7,571 nucleotides of DNA. Source: Flavobacteriales bacterium UBA5692 (lineage in GTDB: Bacteria > Bacteroidota > Bacteroidia > Flavobacteriales_D > Sanyastnellaceae). Below, one piece after another: positions 1 through 7,333 of this stretch (positions are counted from its first letter, which is position 1; every line of letters begins with the position of its first letter). The position numbers and the translations under genes were made by a program. The stretch lies in contig DIHQ01000051.1 of assembly GCA_002420235.1 (NCBI GenBank), forward strand, positions 1-7,571. The letters are read 5' to 3'. A model generated the notes under the pieces. It worked only from the letters and a program-made list of their open reading frames with translations, did no database searches and was not told the origin of the DNA.

Positions 1-447
1 TCGCGCAAATGGCAGCTGCGGCTCGCCCGGCACCCACACCCGGTTGAAATGCCGGCGGATATAAAAGGGAGCGGTCCAGACGGCGAGGCGCTGCCTCAAA
101 GAGCCGGTCCACCAATTATCAAAGGTCAACACAACAGGGTTTTTCGGGCGCCATTGCCGGGCGATTCGGTTGTAATCTGAATCCATCCACCCCGAACACA
201 CTAGGGCAGTCGGGTTGAAGTCGGCAACCACTTTTTCCAATTCGTATTGATCTAATCCAGATTTGTCCACGAGCTCGTATTCGTCCGTCGATCTTATAAC
301 AAAGGGAGCTTCTGGGTTGATTGGCCAGTGAATGATCAGCACGGCCTCTACCCATTCGGACTTGCCCAGTTCTTTGGCACAGGCCAAGAAATACCCCGCT
401 AATTCTGAGTACAAAAAGAGGATGCGGTGCGGTCCTTTAGGCGTCAT
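1..447 (-). CDS. Glycosyltransferase, GT-B fold (family 4-like), 5' part only
   Basis: This frame starts with ATG at 447 and stays open for 149 codons to the left edge, so the C-terminal part is missing. Its ATG overlaps the stop of the ABC exporter gene as ATGA, which fixes the start and suggests translational coupling. The protein begins with a hydrophobic strand (HRILFLYSELAGYFLAC, about residues 7-23), followed by a WPIN segment near 42-45. Later come ALVCSGWMDSDYNR (near 80-93), a TFDNWWTGSLRQRLA stretch (near 106-120), and FNRVWVPGEPQ near 132-142. This is the usual N-terminal Rossmann half of a GT-B glycosyltransferase from Bacteroidota polysaccharide loci, as I remember them. The donor-binding C-terminal half lies outside the window, so sugar donor and acceptor cannot be named. 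Beside a flippase-like exporter and an acetyltransferase it most likely helps build a surface glycan. The frame is certain; the family is likely. Confidence 0.82.
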   Translation of the reverse strand, partial: MTPKGPHRILFLYSELAGYFLACAKELGKSEWVEAVLIIHWPINPEAPFVIRSTDEYELVDKSGLDQYELEKVVADFNPTALVCSGWMDSDYNRIARQWRPKNPVVLTFDNWWTGSLRQRLAVWTAPFYIRRHFNRVWVPGEPQLPFAR

Positions 448-2198
448 GCTGCATCCAGGTTCAAAACGGTGTCACACTGTTTAGCCAACTGATTATCATG
501 CGTGACAATGATGACGTTGCACCCGGCTAGTGCGCGTTCTTTCAGCAGTTGGAACACCACGTCCCGCAGCTCGCTATCCAACGCGCTCGTGGCTTCGTCC
601 AAGATGAGGACCGCGCGGTCCACTTGCAGTGCACGCAGCAAAGCGAGCCGCTGTTGTTGGCCTCCACTCAAGTTGCTGCCTCCTTCTTGCAATTCAAATT
701 GCAATGGGTCAGGCCCCAGGCATTCGCTGAGTTGCAAGTATTCAACAAGTTCGAAGACCTTACTTTCATTCACTCTTGCATCGGGTACGCACAGGGTGAG
801 GTTGTCCCGGACCGTACCTTGGAATAAGAACGGTTGCTGGCTCAGGTAGCCCACATTCAAAATCCAATCTTGGATTGACAAATCCGAGCCCAAATTCTTG
901 GGTTGTGAGGCTGATGATTGAATGAAAATAGCGCCTGAACTTGGTTGGTGAAGGCATAGCAGCGAACTGATGAGGGTGCTTTTGCCGGACCCTGAAGCGC
1001 CGATAATGGCATGGACGTTACCATGATGGAAGGAATGAGTCAAATCGTTTAATACTGGCTGTTTACGTGTCTCGTATGACAGCGTGATATCATTCACTTG
1101 GATATCAACCCCCGCTATTGTTTTGATTCCTTGGCTTGTCGAGACTTCCCTGGTTTGTTGGCCAGATTGGCCTGTTTCCATGGCGTCCAGGACGTGGATG
1201 TAGGTACGCATTTGCATGACCGCGTTATTCAGCCGACTCATAGAAGGCATGATGCGGTAAGCACTTATGGCCATTAAGGTCAACAATTCGAGAAAGCCAG
1301 CTTGGGGCGCTCCCTGTATCAAGGTGATGATGATGGAACTGGCGACGGCGGTAACTGCGAGAACCTCATACAATTTGGACGGACTGACTTGCAGGACCGT
1401 GGTGTTACTTTGGATGCGAAATATTGACTTTTGATCTTTCAAATAGGCATCGCGAACAGCATCTGAAGCTCGAAATGTAATGACCTCAAGGAAACCTCGG
1501 ATTGCGTTGGTGATGAGGGAATTTGTATGCGGTTCCAGTTGCCGCAGTGAGTGGCTGTACCTCGCAAGCCGCTGCTTGGTTAGTGTGCGAATAATTGTTG
1601 CTCCGGTTAAGATTAGGACAGCGATGCTCAATGAGACAATAGGGTTGTAAAAGAGTAGTCCAATCGTGATGAAGGCAATCACTGTAAGCTCACTGATGAT
1701 AAGAACCCCACCAACCATGAACAACCTGGCAAAAGTTATAGGCCACGTGTTGATTTCGGTGAGCAAGCGGCCTGAATTGGAAGAACGCATTCGCTCAAGT
1801 GATTTCGAGAAATGGTAGGTCCATAGCAATCCGGATAGCCGATGTGCCACAGAAAATGAGAAACGGGCTTGAAAGAGGTTGACCCCAAGCCCAAACAACG
1901 CCTTGAACAGAAAAGCTCCAATCATAATAACACACAGCAAAATCAAAAACCGGTATGGAGTATCGATGCCTATTGTACCGGCGAGTTCGAATGCATGGTG
2001 GAGCGAAGGATTTGTTTGAATAGTTTCCGGTTGAATCACGAGCCCGATGACCGGGATAATCACCGCGAGCCCTAAGATTTCTACAATGCTGTTGGTGAAT
2101 ATGCTAAGTAGCAGAAACACAGATCGATTGCGCTCCTTCTTGTTCAATAATTGATAAACCCGGCGTAATGTAGCATATGTCGAAGTGGACGTTTGCAA
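444..2198 (-). CDS. ABC exporter, PglK/MsbA-like, probable lipid-linked glycan flippase
   Basis: This is a fused membrane and ATPase half-transporter of 584 residues when started at TTG 2198; it would act as a homodimer in the inner membrane. Six hydrophobic segments lie at about 27-54, 83-105, 160-184, 187-203, 277-294 and 300-317. The ATPase domain has Walker A GASGSGKST at 400-408, a Q-loop at Q454, the signature LSGGQQQR at 510-517, Walker B LILDEATSALD from about 531, and the switch histidine in THD at 567. The AYRIMPSMSRL segment at the end of the membrane domain and EGGSNLSGGQ strongly recall PglK, the Campylobacter flippase of lipid-linked oligosaccharide; this is from memory. The reading frame stays open upstream to 2333, but that part lies inside the acetyltransferase gene. 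Between 2210 and the first internal ATG near residue 92 only TTG codons serve, so TTG 2198, 10 bases after the preceding stop, is my choice. The glycan flipped is unknown; lipid or peptide export is the alternative. Confidence 0.88.
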   Translation of the reverse strand: MQTSTSTYATLRRVYQLLNKKERNRSVFLLLSIFTNSIVEILGLAVIIPVIGLVIQPETIQTNPSLHHAFELAGTIGIDTPYRFLILLCVIMIGAFLFKALFGLGVNLFQARFSFSVAHRLSGLLWTYHFSKSLERMRSSNSGRLLTEINTWPITFARLFMVGGVLIISELTVIAFITIGLLFYNPIVSLSIAVLILTGATIIRTLTKQRLARYSHSLRQLEPHTNSLITNAIRGFLEVITFRASDAVRDAYLKDQKSIFRIQSNTTVLQVSPSKLYEVLAVTAVASSIIITLIQGAPQAGFLELLTLMAISAYRIMPSMSRLNNAVMQMRTYIHVLDAMETGQSGQQTREVSTSQGIKTIAGVDIQVNDITLSYETRKQPVLNDLTHSFHHGNVHAIIGASGSGKSTLISSLLCLHQPSSGAIFIQSSASQPKNLGSDLSIQDWILNVGYLSQQPFLFQGTVRDNLTLCVPDARVNESKVFELVEYLQLSECLGPDPLQFELQEGGSNLSGGQQQRLALLRALQVDRAVLILDEATSALDSELRDVVFQLLKERALAGCNVIIVTHDNQLAKQCDTVLNLDAA

Positions 2199-2208
2199 AA
2201 GGTAAGTT

Positions 2209-2769
2209 TTACTGGGTGATGGTTCTTGCCTTGACAGCTTGTGCCGGGCAACCTTTGTAGATGGTGTAAGGATTGAGGTCCGACGTTGCCATGCTACCAA
2301 TTGTAAGCACGGCATGGGAATGACAAGTGACACCTGGAGCTACTGTGCTCTTGGCGCCAATCCAAACCCCGTCTTCCAGGGTTATGGCCCCGGTTATCAG
2401 GTCAAATTCAGCCTTGGTGAAATCATGGTTCCCGCAGATTAGAATGGCGCCTTGAGAAATGCACACGTTGCTTCCAATGACCACACGGTCGAGGTTGTCA
2501 ATCCAGGCGTTTTCCCCAATCCAAACGTGGTCGCCTACCTTGAGATTCCAAGGATATTTGATGGTCAACCTAGGCTTGATAACCACGCCCCGTCCGACAC
2601 ACCCTCCAAACCACCGCAGTAGTGATGCTTTTAAGAAAGACGGCCAGGGGAACCAAGTTTGAAAGAAAAGTCCACTGACCAAGACCCAGAGTCCACGAGC
2701 CAAAACATTGCCGGGATTGTACCCGGAATTTTCGAATAGGTCGAGGCGCGTAATCGCATGACGTGGCAT
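2209..2769 (-). CDS. WcaF-like hexapeptide-repeat acetyltransferase
   Basis: This 186-residue protein is a left-handed beta-helix acyltransferase of the type that O-acetylates sugars of exopolysaccharide, using acetyl-CoA in the cytoplasm. The N-terminal part (about 1-60) has a hydrophobic stretch and the LLRWFGGCVGRGVVIKP segment typical of WcaF-type enzymes. From about 70 onward hexapeptide repeats follow (VGDHVWIGENAWID, VVIGSNVCISQGA, LEDGVWIGAKSTVAPGV). The likely catalytic histidine is in GNHD (about 113-116), and the C-terminus carries the usual IYKGCPA turn (about 170-176). I chose ATG at 2769 over the TTG just before it. The frame is open further upstream without an ATG, but the family normally begins near here. 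It is followed by the ABC exporter after 10 bases, so the two are probably cotranscribed. The resemblance to WcaF is to the family; the actual sugar substrate is not known and colanic acid is not implied. Confidence 0.9.
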   Translation of the reverse strand: MPRHAITRLDLFENSGYNPGNVLARGLWVLVSGLFFQTWFPWPSFLKASLLRWFGGCVGRGVVIKPRLTIKYPWNLKVGDHVWIGENAWIDNLDRVVIGSNVCISQGAILICGNHDFTKAEFDLITGAITLEDGVWIGAKSTVAPGVTCHSHAVLTIGSMATSDLNPYTIYKGCPAQAVKARTITQ

Positions 2770-2857
2770 CAAGTTAAAGGTCGGTCGTGGGTTTCGACCT
2801 TGCTGCCCTGCTTTGAGAGAATACCCAAACGAAATTGTAAATAAAATCGACTTCCGC

Positions 2858-2872
2858 GAGCCGTTGAGGCTC
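2858..2872 (-). terminator. Short GC-rich hairpin after purA, possible weak terminator
   Basis: The 131-base gap between purA and the TTG just before the acetyltransferase start holds the inverted repeat GAGCC-GTTGA-GGCTC (5 bp stem, 5 base loop). On the transcribed strand it begins 32 bases after the purA stop codon and is followed, after about ten bases, by GATTTTATTT. The stem is short and the U-rich run is not directly attached, so this is at best a weak or partial terminator. It would mark the border between the purA unit and the polysaccharide genes. Confidence 0.22.
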
Positions 2873-2903
2873 TTCCTATTGTGCGGTTAGCGTCGGCCGG
2901 CCG

Positions 2904-4172
2904 TTACCGCTGGATTGTTTGGGCACGATCCGGCCCCACACTCACCATCTTCACCGGGATTTTCATCTCGCTTTCTACCATGGCAATGTAGTCGTGGAGG
3001 CTTGCCGGGAGACCTTTTACAGTCGTAACCTCGGTGAGATCCTCCTGCCAACCTCTATGGTCAGTATAAATTGGGGTAATCTCATCGTTTTCGATGCCGA
3101 ACGGCAAATTGGTGGTTGTAGCTCCAGCGGCACTGTATGCATGGCATACGGGAATTTCATTAAATCCGCTGAGGACATCGGTCTTCATCATGGCTAGTTG
3201 GGTTACGCCATTGACGCGACATGCATAGCGCAGTTGCACCAAGTCAAGCCAACCGCAGCGACGTGGACGTCCTGTGGTTGCGCCGTATTCACTGCCTGCC
3301 TCGCGAAGAGATTCTCCAGTTTCGTTTAGGAGTTCTGTCGGGAAAGGCCCGCTACCCACACGGGTGCAGTAAGCTTTGAAGATGCCAATGACTTCGCCGA
3401 TTCGGCCGGGTCCAACACCCAGTCCGTTACATGCACCTGCAGTGATGGTATTTGATGAGGTTACAAAGGGGTAGGTTCCGAAGTCGATGTCTAACATGGT
3501 CCCTTGGGCACCTTCTGCAAGAACGCGCTTGCCTTTGTCGAGGGCTTCGTTGATAAAGTGTTCGGTATCGATGAGTTGAAGTTGGCTTAATTCTTTCGCT
3601 GCATCGAGCCATTCGGCTTCAACACTTTCGAGATTGTATTCAAAGTTGGGGTATTGCGCAAGGAGACCAAGGTGCTTGGTGCGCAGCGCCTCGTATCGCT
3701 CCTTAAATTTTCCGCTCGTGAGATCGCCAACTCTCAACCCATTTCGCCCCGTTTTGTCCATATACGTGGGCCCGATACCCTTCAGTGTTGAACCGATCTT
3801 GGCTTTGCCTTTTGCTTGTTCCGAAGCAGCGTCGAGTAAGCGATGGGTGGGGGTGATGAGGTGGGCTCGACGACTGATGTACAGGTTGGCGCGGGGGTCA
3901 ACTCCGGCTTCAAGAAGCAGGGTGATTTCACGTTTGAAAATTACTGGATCGATGACCACACCGTTGCCCACGATATTTCGTGTGCCTTCGTGGAATACAC
4001 CGCTGGGTATGGTGTGAAGCACGTGCTTCTTGCCGTCAAAAACCAATGTATGCCCTGCGTTTGGGCCACCTTGAAAACGCGCGATGATATCGTACTGCGG
4101 AGTGAGGACATCAACGATTTTTCCTTTTCCTTCGTCGCCCCATTGGAGGCCCAAGAGTACATCAACCTTCAT
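2904..4172 (-). CDS. purA: Adenylosuccinate synthetase
   Basis: This 422-residue cytoplasmic enzyme makes adenylosuccinate from IMP and aspartate with GTP, the first committed step from IMP to AMP. It has the full length of the bacterial family and all the signature parts. These are the P-loop WGDEGKGK at 11-18 with the catalytic aspartate D13, the catalytic histidine H41 in PNAGHT, IGPTY at 133-137, and EGAQGTMLD at 220-228. Further on are GTYPFVTSSN at 232-241, the aspartate/IMP loop TTGRPRRCGW at 299-308, the guanine-binding KTDVL at 330-334 and SVGPDR at 411-416. The ATG at 4172 gives the canonical beginning. It follows the Fur-family gene after 81 bases. To my knowledge a Fur gene next to purA is a recurring arrangement in Bacteroidota. 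An AT-rich leader precedes the start, but I see no purine riboswitch. No defect is visible. Confidence 0.98.
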   Translation of the reverse strand: MKVDVLLGLQWGDEGKGKIVDVLTPQYDIIARFQGGPNAGHTLVFDGKKHVLHTIPSGVFHEGTRNIVGNGVVIDPVIFKREITLLLEAGVDPRANLYISRRAHLITPTHRLLDAASEQAKGKAKIGSTLKGIGPTYMDKTGRNGLRVGDLTSGKFKERYEALRTKHLGLLAQYPNFEYNLESVEAEWLDAAKELSQLQLIDTEHFINEALDKGKRVLAEGAQGTMLDIDFGTYPFVTSSNTITAGACNGLGVGPGRIGEVIGIFKAYCTRVGSGPFPTELLNETGESLREAGSEYGATTGRPRRCGWLDLVQLRYACRVNGVTQLAMMKTDVLSGFNEIPVCHAYSAAGATTTNLPFGIENDEITPIYTDHRGWQEDLTEVTTVKGLPASLHDYIAMVESEMKIPVKMVSVGPDRAQTIQR

Positions 4173-4253
4173 ATAAATTGGTCTTTTTAGAGGTACAAAT
4201 TTGAATAATCCTGAGGGGCTTTCCTATGCCTTGTTAAGGGATTTGGGAAAACG

Positions 4254-4697
4254 TCACTGGTGTGGTTTTTTCCTAGCAAAGACATTGAGGCTGTGGTGCA
4301 TGACCTCGATGCCAAATAGTTCCTCTAACGTCGCCTTGATTTGCTGGATGCGGGGGTCACAAAATTCGATGACTTCACCCGTATCAGCAAGGATGACGTG
4401 GTCGTGTTGCTTCATGCGATAGCATTTCTCGTATTGGGCAACTTTTTCCCCAAACTGGTGCTTTCGGACCAAATTGCAATCGATAAGCAGTTCTACCGTA
4501 TTGTACAACGTGGCGCGACTTACGCGGTATTCTTTTTTTTGCATTTTGGCGAATAGCGACTCGATATCAAAATGCCCATCGAAGTCATAGATTTCCTTTA
4601 AAATGGCAAATCGCTCAGGGGTTTTGCGGTGGCCATTTTGCTCGAGGTAAGCCTCAAACAAATCTCGGACTTGGCTGCTCACTTCAAAGGGTTTCAT
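4254..4697 (-). CDS. Fur-family metal-responsive transcriptional regulator without CxxC motifs
   Basis: This 147-residue DNA-binding protein belongs to the ferric uptake regulator family, dimeric repressors that use a divalent metal as corepressor. The winged-helix part spans about 8-85, with the typical GHRKTPERFAIL helix (22-33), GHFDIESLF (41-49) and the recognition helix VSRATLYNTVELL (59-71). The C-terminal dimerisation part keeps several metal ligands: H42, E90, H98, D99, H100, E111 and H134/H135. It differs from E. coli Fur in having ADTGE where the first zinc cysteine pair (CxxC) would be, no second pair at the C-terminus, and Q97 in place of the first histidine of HHDH. It therefore probably holds no structural Cys4 zinc site. 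The closest remembered relatives are the Bacteroidota Fur proteins encoded beside purA. The ATG at 4697 lies 27 bases after the cysC stop, so it may be read through from the cys operon. Whether it senses iron, zinc, manganese or peroxide cannot be told. Confidence 0.92.
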   Translation of the reverse strand: MKPFEVSSQVRDLFEAYLEQNGHRKTPERFAILKEIYDFDGHFDIESLFAKMQKKEYRVSRATLYNTVELLIDCNLVRKHQFGEKVAQYEKCYRMKQHDHVILADTGEVIEFCDPRIQQIKATLEELFGIEVMHHSLNVFARKKPHQ

Positions 4698-4724
4698 CGC
4701 GGTGATTTGACTTCGAAGATAGGG

Positions 4725-5159
4725 TCAAAGTTGGTCCAAAATCCTCTGCAAGCTTTCCTCTATAGACTTTCCGGTTGTGTCGATATTTATGAAATTCATG
4801 AGTGGCGCTTCATAATCGGTTGCATGCCGGTCTTCGCGACCGCGTTCCTCTGTTGTGTGGACATAGATTTCAGTCACTTTTGCATGCGCTTTGAGTTCCT
4901 CACGGATTTCTCGGTACGGCGCCACCAAGGACACGACCACCAGCCGCCCTTGGTTTTGTAAATAATGAGCAATGGTTTGCGCACGACGAATATTTGCCTC
5001 TCGACCGGCGCGGCTGTAGTCAGCGTTGAATGTGAGCGCGCGCAAATCGTCTCCGTCGATATGAAAGAGCTCAACGCCTTGTGTGCGGAAGTGCTCGAGG
5101 AGTGCAAGGGCCAGTGTTGTTTTTCCGTGGCCGGGTTGGCCTGTGAACCAAAAGATCAT
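4725..5159 (-). CDS. cysC: Short adenylylsulfate (APS) kinase
   Basis: This protein should use ATP to phosphorylate APS to PAPS, the activated sulfate used for reduction or for sulfotransferases. Started at ATG 5159 it has 144 residues, clearly shorter than the roughly 200 of E. coli CysC. It has a P-loop GQPGHGKTT at about 7-15 instead of the common GLSGSGKST. The substrate-site segments DGDDLR (about 36-41) and REANIRRAQ (about 53-61) follow, then SLVAPYREIREEL (about 77-89), which corresponds to the family's AFISPYR motif. The region that normally forms the lysine- and phenylalanine-bearing lid (DPKGLYKKA...IRNFTGID) is replaced by the short EERGREDRHATDYEAP. A GTG at 5165, directly after the cysN stop, is an alternative start that adds two residues. 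Position right after cysN argues for a true APS kinase. A related nucleotide kinase of altered substrate is possible. It ends 27 bases before the Fur gene. Confidence 0.87.
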   Translation of the reverse strand: MIFWFTGQPGHGKTTLALALLEHFRTQGVELFHIDGDDLRALTFNADYSRAGREANIRRAQTIAHYLQNQGRLVVVSLVAPYREIREELKAHAKVTEIYVHTTEERGREDRHATDYEAPLMNFINIDTTGKSIEESLQRILDQL

Positions 5160-5165
5160 GGGCAC

Positions 5166-6425
5166 TTAGTTGATGAATCCTGCGGCGACGGTCAAATTGG
5201 TGCCGGGGTCGATGAGGATGAACGAACCGGTCGTTCGGTTTCGGCGATAGTCGTCGGTCAGCAGGGGGGAAGCGATGCGCAAGCGGACACGCGCGATGTC
5301 GTTCATGCCGATTTGTTTGTCGTCTTCGTTGCGGTGCAAGGTGTTGATGTCGACTTTGTAGAGCACTTCGCGGATTGTCGATTTGACTTCCGTGGTACCG
5401 TGTCGCACGATGTAGCGCACGGCAGGTTTCAGTCTTTCTTCGCCCATCCAGCAGAGTTGTGCATCGATTTCCTGAAGACTTCGGGGCTGGTTATTTTCGC
5501 GAACCAACATGTCCCCACGCGACAGGTCGATGTCGCTCTCCAATGTCATTGTCACGCTTTGCGGCGGGAAGGCCCTATCCACAGGGTCAGAACCGATGAA
5601 AATTTCTTTAATTCGGGATTGCATACCGCTCGGGAGTGCCACTACTTTATCGCCCACCTTGAACACGCCCGAAGCGACGCGTCCGGCGTACCCGCGAAAG
5701 TCACGATCTTCATCTGTTTGGGGGCGGATTACGTATTGAATGGGGAAGCGGCAGTCCTGTAGGTTGCGGTCGCTGCCGACGTGGATCTCTTCCAAATGGC
5801 TAAGTAACGTGCCTCCTTCGTACCAAGGCATGTTCGCCGAATTTTCCACCACGTTGTCACCCAACAGCGCGCTCATCGGGATGAACTTGATGTCTGGGAT
5901 ATTAAGCCTTACCGAGAAATTGCGGTAGGCCGAGGTTATAGTGTGGTAAGCGTCTTCATTGAAGTCTACGAGGTCCATCTTATTCACGCAAACCACGAGG
6001 TGCTTGATGCCCAACAGCGAAGCGATGAAGCTGTGCCGGTGGGTCTGTTCCACGAGCCCGTGCCGTGCATCGATGAGAATGAGGGCCAAGTCTGCGGTCG
6101 AAGCACCGGTCACCATGTTGCGGGTATACTGAACGTGTCCGGGTGTATCGGCAATGATGAACTTGCGACGTGGCGTGGCGAAGTAACGGTATGCCACGTC
6201 GATGGTGATGCCTTGTTCGCGTTCTGCTCGCAGCCCGTCGGTCAACAGGCTCAGGTCCATGTTCTCTAGGCCTTTTTTTCTGCTGGAGCTCTCGACGGCT
6301 TCCAATTGGTCCTCAAAAATACTCTTACTGTCGAAGAGTAGGCGCCCGATGAGCGTGCTTTTACCGTCGTCTACGCTGCCTGCGGTGGTAAAGCGAAGGA
6401 GGGAGTTTTGATTGGTTGTGCTCAT
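5166..6425 (-). CDS. cysN: Sulfate adenylyltransferase GTPase subunit
   Basis: CysN is the GTP-hydrolysing subunit of bacterial ATP sulfurylase; with CysD it couples GTP hydrolysis to APS formation from sulfate and ATP in the cytoplasm. The 419-residue protein has an EF-Tu-like G domain with G1 GSVDDGKS (16-23), G2 within EQGITID (70-76), G3 DTPGH (93-97), G4 NKMD (148-151) and G5 SAL (185-187). Two beta-barrel domains follow at about 226-310 and 315-415. The C-terminus ends shortly after FILIDPGTNLTVAAGFI, so there is no fused APS kinase domain, unlike NodQ-type proteins; the kinase is the separate next gene. E. coli CysN is longer (about 475), with extra residues at its termini. The ATG at 6425 shares one base with the cysD stop (TGATG), which indicates translational coupling for a one-to-one complex. 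All motifs look intact. Confidence 0.97.
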   Translation of the reverse strand: MSTTNQNSLLRFTTAGSVDDGKSTLIGRLLFDSKSIFEDQLEAVESSSRKKGLENMDLSLLTDGLRAEREQGITIDVAYRYFATPRRKFIIADTPGHVQYTRNMVTGASTADLALILIDARHGLVEQTHRHSFIASLLGIKHLVVCVNKMDLVDFNEDAYHTITSAYRNFSVRLNIPDIKFIPMSALLGDNVVENSANMPWYEGGTLLSHLEEIHVGSDRNLQDCRFPIQYVIRPQTDEDRDFRGYAGRVASGVFKVGDKVVALPSGMQSRIKEIFIGSDPVDRAFPPQSVTMTLESDIDLSRGDMLVRENNQPRSLQEIDAQLCWMGEERLKPAVRYIVRHGTTEVKSTIREVLYKVDINTLHRNEDDKQIGMNDIARVRLRIASPLLTDDYRRNRTTGSFILIDPGTNLTVAAGFIN

Positions 6426-7333
6426 CAGAAGTACCCTTCTTTTTTGCGGTCCTCCATTGAGGTCTCGCTGCGTTTATCATCGACGCGGCCGCCGCGCTCT
6501 GTGATGCGGGTGGCGGCTACCTCGGCCGTGATTTTCTCCAGCGTATCCGCGTCGCTTTCGATGGCGCCGGTAATGGTCAGGTCGCCGAGTGTCCGGAACC
6601 GCACGCGCATCGTCTCCGGCGTTTCGTCTTCCCGGTGTGGTAGGTGTTCGCTGTGGGCCAGAATGACTCCGTTGCGCACCACGCAGTTGCGGTCGTGGGC
6701 GAAATACAGGCTCGGCAGTGCGATTTGTTCGCGGGTGATGTAATTCCAGATGTCCAGTTCGGTCCAATTATTCAACGGGAAAACACGGAAGTGTTCGCCG
6801 GGCATATGGTTGCCGTTGAAGAGGTTCCATAGCTCGGGGCGCTGTTGCTTCGGATCCCATTGCCCGAAGTCATCGCGGTGGCTGAAAAACCGTTCCTTCG
6901 CTCGGGCTTTTTCCTCATCGCGTCGCGCTCCGCCGATGCATGCGTCGTACTTGCCCTCTTCGATGGTGTCGAGCAGCGTGGTGGTCTGCAGTCGGTTACG
7001 GCTCGCTTGTGCTCCCGTCTCTTCCCGGACGCGTCCGGCGTCTATGGTGGCTTGCACACTTCCCACCACGAGTTGCACTCCAAGTTGGTCGGCGAGGGCG
7101 TCTCGGAATTCAAGGGTCTCCGGGAAATTATGGCCTGTATCGATGTGCACCAGCGGCATGGGGATGCGGGCCGGGGCGAATGCCTTCGCCGCTAAATGCG
7201 TCACCACAATACTGTCTTTTCCGCCGCTGAAGAGGATGGCCGGTCGTTCAAATTGAGCGGCGACCTCCCGCAACACGAACATGGATTCCGCCTCTAGTTC
7301 GTCCAAATGGTTCAATTGGTAGTCTTGCGTCAT
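6425..7333 (-). CDS. cysD: Sulfate adenylyltransferase catalytic subunit 2
   Basis: CysD is the adenylyl-transferring subunit of ATP sulfurylase, a PP-loop ATP pyrophosphatase that makes APS and pyrophosphate from sulfate and ATP. Started at ATG 7333 it has 302 residues, the same as E. coli CysD. Motifs are LDELEAES (about 10-17), the PP-loop SGGKDS (36-41), HIDTGHNFPE (63-72), GGARRDEEKARAKER (134-148), RVFPLNNWTELDIW (183-196), RVRFRTLG (243-250) and the family C-terminus SMEDRKKEGYF (292-302). A TTG at 7357, directly after the preceding stop, would add eight residues, but these do not belong to the family and ATG 7333 gives the expected N-terminus. The PP-loop reads SGGKDS rather than the SIGKDS of E. 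coli; both are known variants. The gene is the GC-richest in the window (42 of 60 bases at 6481-6540). It is the second gene of the visible operon and overlaps cysN by one base. Confidence 0.97.
   Translation of the reverse strand: MTQDYQLNHLDELEAESMFVLREVAAQFERPAILFSGGKDSIVVTHLAAKAFAPARIPMPLVHIDTGHNFPETLEFRDALADQLGVQLVVGSVQATIDAGRVREETGAQASRNRLQTTTLLDTIEEGKYDACIGGARRDEEKARAKERFFSHRDDFGQWDPKQQRPELWNLFNGNHMPGEHFRVFPLNNWTELDIWNYITREQIALPSLYFAHDRNCVVRNGVILAHSEHLPHREDETPETMRVRFRTLGDLTITGAIESDADTLEKITAEVAATRITERGGRVDDKRSETSMEDRKKEGYF

Noticed and set aside
119..355. 78-codon minus-strand open frame at the left end
   Set aside because: It overlaps, in another frame, the glycosyltransferase that is open from 447 to the edge and shows real family sequence; the 78-codon frame has none.
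2894..2903. CGGCCGGCCG palindrome next to the purA stop as a terminator or recombination site
   Set aside because: It is perfectly symmetric with no room for a loop, is followed by no U-rich run, and occurs once; a chance GC palindrome is enough to explain it.
4173..4253. Possible promoter, Fur box or purine riboswitch before purA
   Set aside because: CAAATTTG at 4196-4203 differs from TAnnTTTG by one base, but no TTTG element lies at the right distance. The short CCTT/AAGG repeat at 4229-4239 is too small for a structure, and 81 bases do not show the conserved core of a purine riboswitch.
4965..5762. 265-codon plus-strand open frame opposite cysC and cysN
   Set aside because: It is antisense to two genes with intact motifs, has no recognisable domain, and its composition is that expected of the complement of GC-rich coding sequence.
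6750..7256. 168-codon plus-strand open frame opposite cysD
   Set aside because: It is rich in Ser, Arg, Ala and Pro without any motif and lies fully inside the complement of the well-supported cysD, so it is a shadow frame.
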